From assembly GCA_021613335.1 (NCBI GenBank), contig JAJTWR010000001.1, positions 817,035 to 881,034 on the forward strand: 64,000 bases of DNA, given 5' to 3'. A program made the translations under genes and the position numbers. Below the pieces are notes generated by a model. The model ran no database searches. It saw nothing but the letters and a program-made list of their open reading frames with translations, and was not told where the DNA came from. Source of the stretch: Whitmania pigra. Its lineage: Eukaryota > Annelida > Clitellata > Hirudinida > Haemopidae. Positions 37,179 to 48,209 of the stretch are shown here, in pieces (the first letter of the stretch is position 1; each line of letters starts with the position of its first letter).

Positions 37179-37384
37179 TTTTAAATATAAAAAGGCTAAA
37201 AGGTTTTTAAGGCCTAAAATTTTAAAATAACTTTTCAATTGTTTCGGACCTTTATAACAAATATCTTAGAAGGGTGTATGGAAGGTGTTAAGAAAAGAAA
37301 CGTCGATATGGAGACGAACGAAGCAAACAATGCAACAATTGCAGTGATCTGCAACAACCTTTAATTTTGAATATCAATCATGCC

Positions 37385-38423
37385 GGTGACCCGTCATAAC
37401 AGCCCGGCGACAGAATAGCCCCGACAAAACAGCCCCGTCAAAATAGCCCGGCGTCAAAATAGCTCAAGACAAAACAGCCCCGACAAAACCACCCCGACAA
37501 AACAGCCCCGTCAAAACAGCCCGGCGTCAAAATAGCCCAAGACAAAATAACCCCGTCAAAATGGCCCCGTCAAAATAGCCCCGACAAAATAGCCCGGCGA
37601 CAAAATAGCCCAGGACAAAACAACCCGGCGAAAAAATAGCCCCGTCATTATAGCCCCACGATAACTCCATGTCAAAGTATTTTTAAAAAATGTTGTGAAA
37701 CTGAATCAAAATTTAATTCGAAATTAGTGGCTTGAATGCTTTGACCGTTTTGAGTATTGTTTGTTGTTATTATTGTTCTCCAGAAGTTTAATTTGCATAG
37801 TCTTGCTTATTCGTATATATTATTGTATTTATATTATTTGTATCTGGCTTACAAATTTGTGTTGACATTATCCTCATCACAAGTTGCTTGTGAGAGGTCG
37901 TTTTCATCAAGATCATTCATGCTGATGTCTTGTGAGAAAGACTCTTTTCCAAGAATCAATAACAATGAAATCATTGATGTTTTAGCATCGACCAGTGAAA
38001 CGATAAAAAGCTGTTATAATAGTTAATAGTGAATAGAAATTTTATACTCTAGTGTTTCTTATGTTTAAGTTGATCAAACTAGGAGTTAAATAAAATTTCC
38101 CGGGCCGGTTTTTTAAGCCAGTCCGACCCTGGTGACAGGGCTGTTTTGACGGGGCTGTTTTGTCGGGGCTATTTTGTCGCCGGGTTGTTTTGTCCTGGGC
38201 TATTTTGTCGCCGGGCGGTTTTGTCGGGGCTATTTTGACTGGGCCATTTTTACGGGATTTTTCCGTCCTGGGCTATTTTGACGCCGGGCTGTTTCGACGG
38301 GGCCGTTTTGTCGGGGCGGTTTTGTCGGGGCTGTTTTGTCTTGAGCTATTTTGACACCGGGCTATTTTGACGGGGCTGTTTTGTCGGGGCTATTCTGTCG
38401 CCGGGCTGTTATGACGGGGTGCC
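37385..38423. mobile_element. DNA element with tandem-repeat inverted arms
   Basis: 1039 bp, flanked by a 9-bp direct repeat AATCATGCC (37376-37384 and 38424-38432); the uninterrupted host site is seen at 21176-21190. Each arm (37385-37665; inverted 38125-38423) is a run of 15-17-bp units such as GCCCCGACAAAACA and GCCCGGCGTCAAAATA. The centre encodes LSSSQVACERSFSSRSFM, like a hAT dimerisation domain, but a 9-bp duplication is more typical of Mutator-like elements. Confidence 0.75.
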
Positions 38424-40467
38424 AATCATGCCAGCTTCAATGGTTTCTACGGCCACATTCCTAATGTTATGGTATTGAGTAAAATAAATTTTCTCTCCGA
38501 GACAGCATTTTAACAACATGTTTGATATTAAGTTATATATTTTATAACTATATTATATGTATATATACAACATTTTATATGATATATATCTCGTTAAGGT
38601 ACATCGTAGGTCGTGCATAGTTAACATTTTATTTTTATTTTTATTTTTAGTTTGTTTAAATTTATAATATATGGGATCTAGGATATTTGGAAGTTTAGCT
38701 TTTCATCACATTTACTCGCTCAGTAGTTCAGCTGCTCATCGCGACTTTAGCCTCCTTACCTGTGCTAACTTATTCTGAATAATGCTTGCAAATCGAGAGT
38801 ATTTCTGCAAAGTTTTCCTCCAATTGTTTCTTTTGATCATTCCCTGAGTTCTTGTCGCCTTGTTTGCAAGAAAGAGTTAGATTTGGAGTTGGAATTTAAC
38901 TTAGCTTATCGAATGAATTTACAACATAAGAGAGCTATTAGATTTCATAATGATAATAATAAAAACAATTTTTAAATATATTTTATTTTAATTTTTAAAA
39001 TTATTCGCTCGAGGAGCAAAAGATAAAATATTATATTAAGTGAATCAATGAATAAATATTAATAAGTTATTAAAATTTAAATAAATTATAATAATTAAAA
39101 ATTTGGAAATAGTCCGTCTCATTTACTTGTTGCTTACTTCTTCGGAATGCTGCCCGTAAATGGAGGATGAAAAGTTCTCCGGTCGATTCCTACAAACAAT
39201 GATGTTGCTGTTGTTGTTGCTGCTGCTGCTGATGATGACGATGGTGACGTTTACATTTGTTTTTGAGCCCTCAAATGAGTCACAAAAGGTAAACAAAAAT
39301 TGTTGCACCTTCAACTTAAGATTTAATGGTTCTTTGAACTCTCAATATTTTGGACCATTCGCCTGGTTTGAAACTTAAAAACAATTGTAATTAACAATTT
39401 AAACATGTGATATGTAACTGAAAGTTTCCTTTCAAAACGTTTTTATTGTAACAAAAAATATTAATACTCAAAATTAATAAATCTGTTATTTGTTAGAGAC
39501 TTAGATTCTTTGTATTACTATTAAATTAATTATTACTTCTTTGGTGGTGGTGGAAAACCCAACTGCTCATGGTCTGCATATATTAGGAATATTTTCTCTG
39601 GAACTCTTTAAGCTCAAGTCATGTTAGTTATGCAATTTATTGAAATAAATTATAAAATAATATTAGTTATTATTTAAAATAATATTATAGAAGCGCCACA
39701 CAACTGGTTGAGCTCTCCCGGTGCTGGCATTTTTGGCGCTTTATAGTTAAACATCTTATTTAAAATCCTGTTTTTATTAATTAATTCTTGCCCACTGGTA
39801 GAGCTTAAGAAATTAAACCTTTTTCTAAAATAATAATACAAATAATAAAATAAAACGCTACGATTTCGACAAAAATGTTTTTTAACGTCCGTTGCATGGC
39901 TAGATGATTAGGATGGTGTTCCCCAGCGGGGTTCGAATCCCCGCTGCCATCGTGATTAACCATTAGGTCATGCGGGCAATACTTGCTTGCCTATTCAGAA
40001 TATTGCTTGCAAATCGAGGGTGTTTCTTTACCAGATTCTCAAGTCATGCCGGATCCTATTTAAATAAACTAATTCAAATAAAATTCAATGCTTTTCAAGA
40101 AAGAGAATATGTTTCCATGGATGGCGAACACGACACCTGACGAGTGTTGTTTTTATTTTGATTAAACCACTGCTCCCCAGGGGACCAAAAATTTCATGTT
40201 ACAAAACGTGAATGAAGGGGTCAAGCCGGTTCCTATTTAAATAGACTAATTCGAATAAAATTCATAATATAATTTTATTTCCACGTTCTGATTACTAATT
40301 AATTTCCAACAAACATTATTTTATTTTATCTAAACTGAGAATCACTTTAAAAAAATTCAGGAAATAAATTTTCCGAAATTTTTGAGTCTCACAACCGTTT
40401 CACAACAATGTCAGTTTGGAAATTCCAAGAAAAACAATTCAACTTCAATTTTCAACTTTCAAAATCT
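38424..40467. other. 5' flank of H and 3' flank of I
   Basis: Holds the divergent open block (about 38812-38955), a CTG/TTG-rich patch near 39200-39240 and a dispersed motif at 39125-39165 and 39985-40030. No gene seen. Confidence 0.5.
39890..39960 (+). repeat. tRNA-like remnant (possible SINE head)
   Basis: TGGCTAGATGATTAGG (A-box-like) and a perfect B box GGTTCGAATCC inside a CGGGG/CCCCG T-arm. The acceptor stem does not pair, so a functional tRNA is not supported. Confidence 0.35.
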
Positions 40468-43384
40468 TTAAAAGACCTGAACTTCACACAAACACATGTG
40501 TCCACCTCTGGTCAAGTTGAGTGGAGTTTGTTGGACAATGACGTATCTCACTGGTTGTGCTCCTTTGGTAGAACAATTGACTTCAATCCAGGAACTAGAA
40601 TTCGGTGTTTTAGGGTAGATTCCACACAAAAGATAGGTGTTTCTTACTGGTCTCTTTACGAGCCAAGAATCATTGGTGAGACCAATGATGAGGTTGAGGT
40701 ATCTCAGGAATTCCTTAGCTTAAAATGTGAATACTTGTATTTTTAAAATAAATGCTTAATCTTTTACGTATTCCATTGTTATCATTTTTTTACTAATGAT
40801 ATTTAGCTATTTAATTTTTCACTTGAAAATATTCGAAAATTTGGCATTACAATCTGGACGGAAATCTTGATTACACCCCATATTTTTGTGATAACTCGTT
40901 AAATGTAGGTTCAATATTACTCAATTTTATTTAAAATATTTTGTTATTGTAGACACAACATCCTGCATGGAATCTTGCAAAATATGGAAAATAGCATTTT
41001 GAGGTCGTTTGAAAACGTTAAGGACATTCTTACTTATACCCAATAACACGTGGAATTTTTCATAGTTAAAATTGTTAAAATTAAGTAGACGTTCATAAAA
41101 TTACTATTTTATAAGTGGCTGGATGACAAATGTTGTCTGACAAGGAGAAGGGGCAGATTGAGGCCTTCAGACAAGCAAATTACTCGATCAGGCAAATTGC
41201 CAATGAGCTCAATCAATCCAAACCAGTCGTCTGGAACTACTTAAAGTCTCCTGAGGAATATGAAGAAACAAATGATCATGGAAGACTCAAGAAACTGACG
41301 ATTCGTCAACAGAGACTCCTGGTAAGAAAGGCTTCTTCAGGTAAATTTTGAGCAAATCAAATTAGAAATAAACTTGATTTAAGACTTTGTAAAATTGCAG
41401 TTAAATTATTTGAGATCTAGTGGTATTTTATCACATGTAAAGAAATTAATGATTCCAGCTCTTAAAAACCATCACAAGTTGGCAAGAATGGAATGGGCCA
41501 AAACCATGCTCTTCAACAGGGGCAATATTATTTTTTCAGATGAGAAGACATAAAACCTGGATGGTAATCAGTTTTACTGGCATGACCTCAGATTAGAAAA
41601 AGAAACATTTTTTAGTCGAAATCATGGAGCAGGATCGGTGATGATTTGGAAAGGAATTTCAAATGAAAGATTGACTAAATTAGCATTTCTGGATGGGAGA
41701 CAATCATTCGGTAGAATACATCAAAGTTTTAGGAAATCATCTTTTTCCTTTTGTAAAAGATTATTACAAAAGAAATTTTATTTTTCATCAAGATAATGCC
41801 CCGATCCACACTTCCAAATTGACAAAGACATTTTTCCAGAGCAGAAATTTGAAAGTTATGAGTTGGCCAGCTTGTTCCCCGGAATTAAATCCTTTAGAAA
41901 ATGTCTGGGGAATGTTGTCACGATTTGTTTACTACAATGAAAGGCAGTTTCACTCAAAATCTGAACTGGAAAACGCTATTACGACTGCATGAAAAGATTT
42001 GGGCAGAAAGTTTGTAAAAACCCTAATAAAATCAACGGATAACAGATGTTTTAAAAGTTTTGAAAATAAAAGAAACATTAATTCTATGTATTAACTTTTT
42101 TCCATGTTTTTTCAAAAAGTTTTTAGTCATTTTTCGGTGATTTTTAAATGTGTATTTCATGGTTATTGAATGACCCGAAATCACATTATTAGAATTTTAA
42201 AATTAATGCTTGAACATATTGTTGCAAACTTAGGCTTTGGAAAATAATTAAATTTATATTCCTGAATTAAATTTATGAGATAATCACAAATACATAACAT
42301 ATTAGAAGTTCCCCACAATCAAATCTTTCTTTAAGGAGTTATCACGAAAAATGGGGTGTCCTCATGATTTCCTTTCTGCGATTATCATTCGATAACATGA
42401 TTTGCGATTGTCCAAATTCATCTTAGGAATTACTTTATACTTTAAACACAAATATATTCACAGCCCATAAGGGAACTTTATGATGCATTTGAATTTTTTT
42501 AAAATGCATGAATACCAAGTTAGACCAATTTGATCTAAATAATCTCAGTTACGCTGTTAATCAAATGAAGAACCACATCTAAAAACTTACGTTTTGCCGT
42601 AAACGTCAAAACGCGGACGAGTTTGACACCAACAGTTTGCCTCAAATCCACCATGAACCAGTTCTCTCCTCCGTCAGGATCATTAGTTTGAGCACATTGT
42701 GCCTTCCCAACACCAGTTCCAAGCAAATCATCCACTGCTAGCCATGACGAGAGCTTGCCCATAGGAACTGCAAATGTTGAACTCTGACATGTTTCTCTTT
42801 TTAAGGCAAGATTTCCATTTGCTGAAATTCGAAACTTATAATTTATTTAATTTAGTAAAAATATTTTTTAAAGTAAATGAGTATTTTATTAATTATTTTT
42901 CTTCTTAATAAGCAAATAATTCACTGCAAAACTGAGTTTACTTGGCAAGACGATCCTTGAAGGCATCTACAAAGAACACATTAATGTAACGATGTAACTC
43001 TTTTCAGTTTGAATCATTTATTTATTTTCGAAAGAACCTTTCAAAAATACCGATTTGTCTAAATCTGCAAATCAAACTAAAACTCACATAGTAATTGTAA
43101 CATTTAGGATAGGACATGATCTTGAAGGGAAGGAAGCGAAACAACTGACATGTTTTATTATTTTCCAAGTAGTTGAAGCTCGTGCAATTCATCTGAATCT
43201 TGCAAATCACTGCACACCAGATTTTGGTTTTTACTCCTGTTTCAACTGAGGATGGAAGGTCCAAAGCACATCCTGGTTTTCCGTAACAATCGAGTGCCAT
43301 TTGAAATGTGCTTCTGATATTACATTCTGAAATATTTATGAGGTTGCAAAAAAGTAAAGTTATTAATAATCTGCTGAAAATCAT
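40468..43384 (-). CDS. Gene I: secreted PAN-like + F-type-lectin-like protein with Tc1 in intron 3
   Basis: Minus-strand exons 43088-43384, 42942-42966, 42587-42821 and 40468-40702 splice to 792 nt, 263 residues. Signal peptide MIFSRLLITLLFCNL; NISECN gives the extra Cys. The loop is DDLLGTGVGKAQC followed by AQTNDPDGGE. Exon 3 ends TAKR with codon AA/A (Lys); the exon-intron edge reads CGTAA/GTTTTT, and a stronger-looking GTAAGT 4 nt earlier would shift the frame. Exon 4 ends GGHMCLCEVQVF. Intron 3 is 1884 nt because it holds a Tc1 element. TATA is degraded (TATGAAAG). Coding exons intact. Confidence 0.85.
40874..42358 (+). mobile_element. Degraded Tc1-like transposon
   Basis: TIRs CACCCCATATTTTTGTGATA (left) and its counterpart ending TTTTTCGTG-type at 42336-42358; left flank TA present, right TA decayed to TC. 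Transposase pieces: helix-turn-helix start at 41130 (SDKEKGQIEAFRQANYSIRQ), then several stops, SDEK near 41540, and IFHQDNAPIHTS and SPELNPLENVWG in 41693-41992. The second D and the E are 34 residues apart (DD34E). Stops and frameshifts make it inactive. Opposite strand to gene I. Confidence 0.85.
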
Positions 43385-44459
43385 TTTATAAATGTGAAAA
43401 TATAAAATGGCCTAAAAATATAATTGTGCCTCAATGTTCTCAGACTTTCATAGATGGTGTTTAAAAAGGAAACGTCGAATTGGAGACGAACGAAGAAAAC
43501 AATGGATTTGCAACAACCTTTTAATTTTGAATATCGATCATGCTAGCTTCAATGGTTTCTAAGACGGAAAAAGTTATATGGTATTAATTAAAATAACTTT
43601 TCTCTCGGAGACAGCATTTTTAACAACATGTTTGATATTAAGTTATTAAGTTATGATTATTAAATTTATTTACTAATATATATTTATTAATTTATATATA
43701 TTTATTTATATATATATATATATTAATATGATATATATTTTAAGAAATCTCTCCTTGTTCAAAATATTGCTTGCAAATCGAGGGTGTTTCTGTTTAAAAT
43801 GTTTATTACAGTGGAGATGATGATGACGACGACGACGACGACGACGACGATGATGATGATGATGATGATGACGACGACGACGACGACGATGATGACGATG
43901 ATGATTTAATGAGCGAAAGTTTAACAAGCAAAATAATGGATTTCGATGGTTTTTCAGTTAAACGTTTTTCTCTAGTGCAACATAAATATTTAATTTATTC
44001 CCCATTTTCTATACTTTTAATTTTTTCATATCTGTCAGGACGACATCCAAAGTTGTAACATACAAAACGTAAAGGAATACATAGGTAATTTTAAATAAAG
44101 TGTTCATTTATTGAAATCGTGGAGATCTGGTGATTAGTGATTCAATGTATTTATTAAGCGAATATTTTATGATTCACGATTTCAAAATATGTGACTATAT
44201 GAACATATGACATTTTAAATTTGCTATTTTTGAATTTAAATAATTTGAAAACTAAATTCGTGCAATCAATAAAATTTTCTCGATTAGTTTTTGACTTGCT
44301 ACTAAAAATAAGACTAGCAGCAACCGCAGATCATCTGCGACTATAACTGATTAAATGATTAAAACATGCCAAAGATAGTTTAAGTTTTCATGTTTACGTT
44401 TGCAATTTTTATTGTCTTGATTTTCGGTGACAAATGTAACAGAGTCAAATAATAGTACT
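43385..44459. other. 5' flank of gene I and of gene J
   Basis: Between divergent genes I and J. A GAY-rich patch (43815-43905) precedes the module shared with the gene F flank (28890-29370). No gene seen. Confidence 0.5.
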
Positions 44460-44467
44460 CTGGACAG

Positions 44468-45832
44468 CAGTGTTGTGCAGTATCGAATTACATGTAATTC
44501 GTTACTGTAATTAATTACATTTTTTGGTAATTTTTACTTGTAACAATTACAAAAAACATTTTGTACTCTTACTTGTAACAAATTACTATTTTTGGTCATA
44601 CTTTTAATTCGTTACCTTTTTGGCGCAAGACGTTACAAAGTAACATAAATAACATTTTAAATTAGTTTAATTTATTTTTAAAAAATTTAAGTTCTAGATT
44701 GTTATTCTTTGGTTCGTTCGAGAACCGTCCCCTTCCCGATCATCGCTCTTTTGTTATTGTGGTTATCGCCGGTCGTTTTTGTTTTAAATCGGAAATTGTT
44801 GATTAGTCATACTGAAGCTTTTTTAATATATAATATTATATACATATAATAATATAAGATTTAATATATCGTAGTGTAGATTCATTTGAAGCCATTTTTA
44901 GTGTCGTTAGCGAAGATAAGAGGAACAAGGGTGAAGATAGTCCGTGGCCGTATTTGAACAAAATGTTCAGATTTCAATCAAAGGAAAATCATATAAGTAT
45001 GCATGCCTACTCTGCCAACAGAAACAAAAATTACATGTTCAGCATATGAAGGTTCTTCATCTAACTTGAAGAAGCACATGGAACTCATGCATCCAACAGA
45101 AGTTAAGGAATAGGGTATATCTGTTGCTAACGATTGTCAAGCTTGATGCGAAACTGGTAGCCAAAGTAGCATCTTCTAATGCAGCAAAGATGGACGAGCT
45201 TTGAGCTCTCGTTCATCTGATGCTGACAGTATTGAAGACAGTTTCTTCAATTGCAGAAGGTCAACTGATATTCTGATGCAGTACCTTCGAGACCGATCAG
45301 ATGACATGAACATTATTACTGGAAGCGATACCCTGAAGAAATTATTTATCCAGTTGAACACTCCTCTGCCAGCTAGTGCAGCTGTTGAACGTTTATTCAG
45401 CTCTTCTGGTATGACAAAGAACAGCTGAAGGACCATAATGAGTGACAAACTATTCGAGGACTTAGTTATGTTAAAAATTAACAAAAATTTGTGATTGTAA
45501 TGTAATAAATAATAAAAAACACCAAAAGAATGCATTAGTTCAAATGTTATTACTTAATGACTGTTAGTACTAGCAGTTAATACCAGTAATTGTTTTTAAC
45601 GATAAGAGAAACAATTCCTTTTAAATAATACGGAATGATGTATGATCACAATAATGGCGGCATCAAAGTTACTTGTAATTTTTACTTAAAAGTAACTTTT
45701 AGACGCTGGAACTTTTAACTTTTACTTGAGTAAATTTAAGAGACAATACTCTTACTTATACTTAAGTAGCTTTTTGAGGTATTACTTTTACTTGTAACTA
45801 GTTACCGAAATGAGGTAATTTTTACAACACTG
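44468..45832 (+). mobile_element. hAT transposon, internally decayed
   Basis: 1365 bp with ends CAGTGTTGTG and ACAACACTG and a perfect 8-bp target duplication CTGGACAG (44460-44467, 45833-45840). The unfilled site exists inverted at about 53140-53155. Plus strand: BED-finger-like KYACLLCQQ and SSSNLKKHMELMHPTEV, then the C-terminal dimerisation domain (PLPASAAVERLFSSSGMTKN, a stop, then MSDKLFEDLVMLKIN). The catalytic middle is missing. Inserted in the 5' flank module of gene J. Confidence 0.9.
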
Positions 45833-46270
45833 CTGGACAGACCTACATAGAGATGTCACATGGCTGAAAAACGGTTCGGTAGGTAGATATTTTTTATGAC
45901 CCTGAGATTTATTGATCGTCATAGAAAAGGCAATTGCGGGACTGAGGCGAGTTGAAAGAGCTGAGCACTGGATTGATGAAAGAATGATTCTTGAAAGATT
46001 AATGTGTTTTAGGTGCGTTCTAGGCGATGAGCGAATGAACTACTGGGCGCACGACATCTCTAGCAAAATATATATTCATTTAAAATATTTATTCCAATCA
46101 ATATCGCGTAAGTTTTGAGCATTATGCTTCCACATACGGACATGAATAGAAACTATTCAAGCTGGAATGGTCGTTATTCAAAAATAAAATTTGTTGCAAA
46201 TCCAATGTTTGCTTCGTTCGCCTCCAAATTCGTTGTCTTTTTAAAAACTTTCTATACACCCCTTCTTAGA

Positions 46271-46278
46271 TATAAAAG
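46271..46278 (+). promoter_or_regulatory. TATA box of gene J
   Basis: TATAAAAG then TCTGAGAACA, 51-58 nt before the ATG; the leader is shortened relative to E and F by loss of the TTGAGGCG stretch. Confidence 0.6.
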
Positions 46279-46328
46279 TCTGAGAACAACTATAATTTTA
46301 GGCATTTTTACGTTTTTGCATTTATAAA

Positions 46329-47504
46329 ATGATTTTCAGCATATTATTAATAACTTTACTCGGTTACAACCTCATGAATATTTCAGAATGTAATATCAGA
46401 AGCACATTTCAGATGACACTCGATTGTTACGGCAAACCAGGATGTGCTTTGGACCTTCCATCTTCAGTTGAAACAGGAGTAAAAACCAAAAGCTGGTGTG
46501 CAATGGTTTGCAAGGATCAGATGAACTGCGCGAGCTTCAGCTACTTTGAAAATAATAAAACATGTCAGTTGTTTCGCTTCCTTCCCTTCAAGATCATGTC
46601 CTATCCTAAATGTTACAACTACTACGTGAGTTTTAGTTTGATTTTCAGATTTTGACAAATTGGTACTTTTGAAATGTTCTTTTCAAAAATAAATAAATGA
46701 TATAAACTGAAAAGAGTTACATTGTTACATTGATGTCTTTTTTGTAGATGCCTTCAAGGATCGTCTTGCCAAGTAAACTTAATTTTGTATTAAATAATTT
46801 AATTAAAAAGATTAATAAAATACTCATTTACTTTAAAGAATATTTTTACTAAATTAAATAAATTACAAATTTCAAATTTCAGCAAACGGAAATCTTGCCT
46901 TAAAAAGAGAAACATGTCAGAGTTCAACAGGTGCAGTTCCTATGGGCAAGCTCTCGTCATGGCTGGCAGTGGATGATTTTTATGGAACTGATGTTTGGAA
47001 AGCACAATGTGCTCAAACTAAGGATCCTGACGGAGGAGAGAACTGGTTCATGGTGGATTTTAGGCAAATTATTGGCGTCAGTCGCGTCCGAATTTTGACG
47101 TTTACCTCAACTCGTAGGTTTCTAGATGTGATTCTTTATTTGATTAACTATGATTAATTAGATCAAATTGGTCTAACTGTATATATACTGTACAAAATGT
47201 ATTTGTAAAAAATTTAGCATTTATTTTCAAAATACAAAAATTCACATTTTTAGCTTATCAACTTGTGAGATTTCTCAACCTGATCATTGGTCTCACCAAT
47301 GATTCTTGGCTCGTAAAGAGACCAGTAAGAAACACCTATCCTTTGTGTGGAATCTACCCTAAAACACCGAATTCTAGTTCCTGGATTGAAGTCAATTGTT
47401 CTACCAAAGGAGCACAACCAGTGAGATACGTCATTGTCCAACAAACTCCACTCAACTCTACCAGAGGTGGACAAATGAGTCTGTGTGAAGTTCAGGTCTT
47501 TTAA
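46329..47504 (+). CDS. Gene J: secreted PAN-like + F-type-lectin-like protein
   Basis: Exons 46329-46625, 46748-46772, 46883-47117 and 47270-47504 splice to 792 nt, 263 residues. Signal peptide MIFSILLITLLGYNL; NISECN. Exon 1 has WCAMVCKDQMNCASFSY. The loop is DDFYGTDVWKAQC followed by AQTKDPDGGE; the domain core reads VDFRQIIGVSRVRIL in place of VDLRQTVGV. Exon 3 ends TSTRR without Cys. Exon 4 begins RFLNLIIG. Intron 3 is short (152 nt), as in F. Intact with good TATA. Confidence 0.88.
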
Positions 47505-47977
47505 GGATTTTGAAAGCTGAAGATTCAAGTTGAATCGTTTTTCTTGGATTTTCCAAAAAGACTCGGTTGTGACAAACAAAATATCGGAAAAATGTTTTCC
47601 TGAATTTTTTAGACTTTTTCTCAAATTCGATGAATGGTTTAATGATTTTATTGTATTGATAAAAAATAATTTAATATCAAATTATTTATTTTTCTTTAAT
47701 TTTACAACATTATTTTAATTAGTTAATATTTATAAATCATTTAAATCTTAAATATTTATCATTATTATTTATACTTCATTTAGCGCTCCTTCGCAAGGGC
47801 GCCTCTGGCTGGGTTATATTGTATTTCTTATTTCTTTGCATTAATCAGTAACAGCATTTTTTAATAGAGTTACGATTGCTATTAATTTTAGAATTTTTCG
47901 ATGAGCATGAGATCAAACAATTTATTGATTGAGGTCACATATAAATAATAATAAGTTAAGTCAATTAACTTTAATTA

Positions 47978-48204
47978 TGTTGTGACGTCATTTCGGGTAT
48001 AAAAAGAACAGACCTCGGGAGCGAGGGAGTTTTAGAGTTTGGTTCGAGTCCTACAAGTTTACGGAGTGATACGGTTGTTATACGATAGGGATTGCGAGTT
48101 GGTTATATTACGGACTGGCCATTAGCGATATTTAGTTCTAGTTTCTGTTCCTGACCGCCAATAAAGTTTTCTGTTCAACTGGTTATTGTTTCAAAGACCC
48201 AACA
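47978..48204 (+). mobile_element. Solo LTR
   Basis: 227 bp beginning TGTTGTGACG and ending GACCCAACA, with a 5-bp target duplication AATTA (47973-47977, 48205-48209). It has a TATA (GGTATAAAAAG) and AATAAA near the 3' end, as expected of an LTR. The equivalent site downstream of F (31450-31470) is empty, which confirms insertion. Internal retroelement sequence is absent (LTR-LTR recombination). Family not assignable. Confidence 0.85.
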
Positions 48205-48209
48205 AATTA

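Noticed and set aside
37385..38423. CRISPR array (short repeats with spacers)
   Set aside because: Units are contiguous, degenerate and inverted about a centre, in a eukaryotic context with a target duplication.
39890..39960. Functional tRNA gene
   Set aside because: The B box is perfect, but no paired acceptor stem or proper anticodon arm could be drawn.
43706..43927. Arg/His-rich minus-strand ORF
   Set aside because: Produced by a GAY-type simple repeat.
46464..46658. 64-codon antisense ORFs over exon 1 (SKSENQTKTHVVVVTFRIG) in many copies
   Set aside because: Shadow of the PAN-like exon on the other strand.
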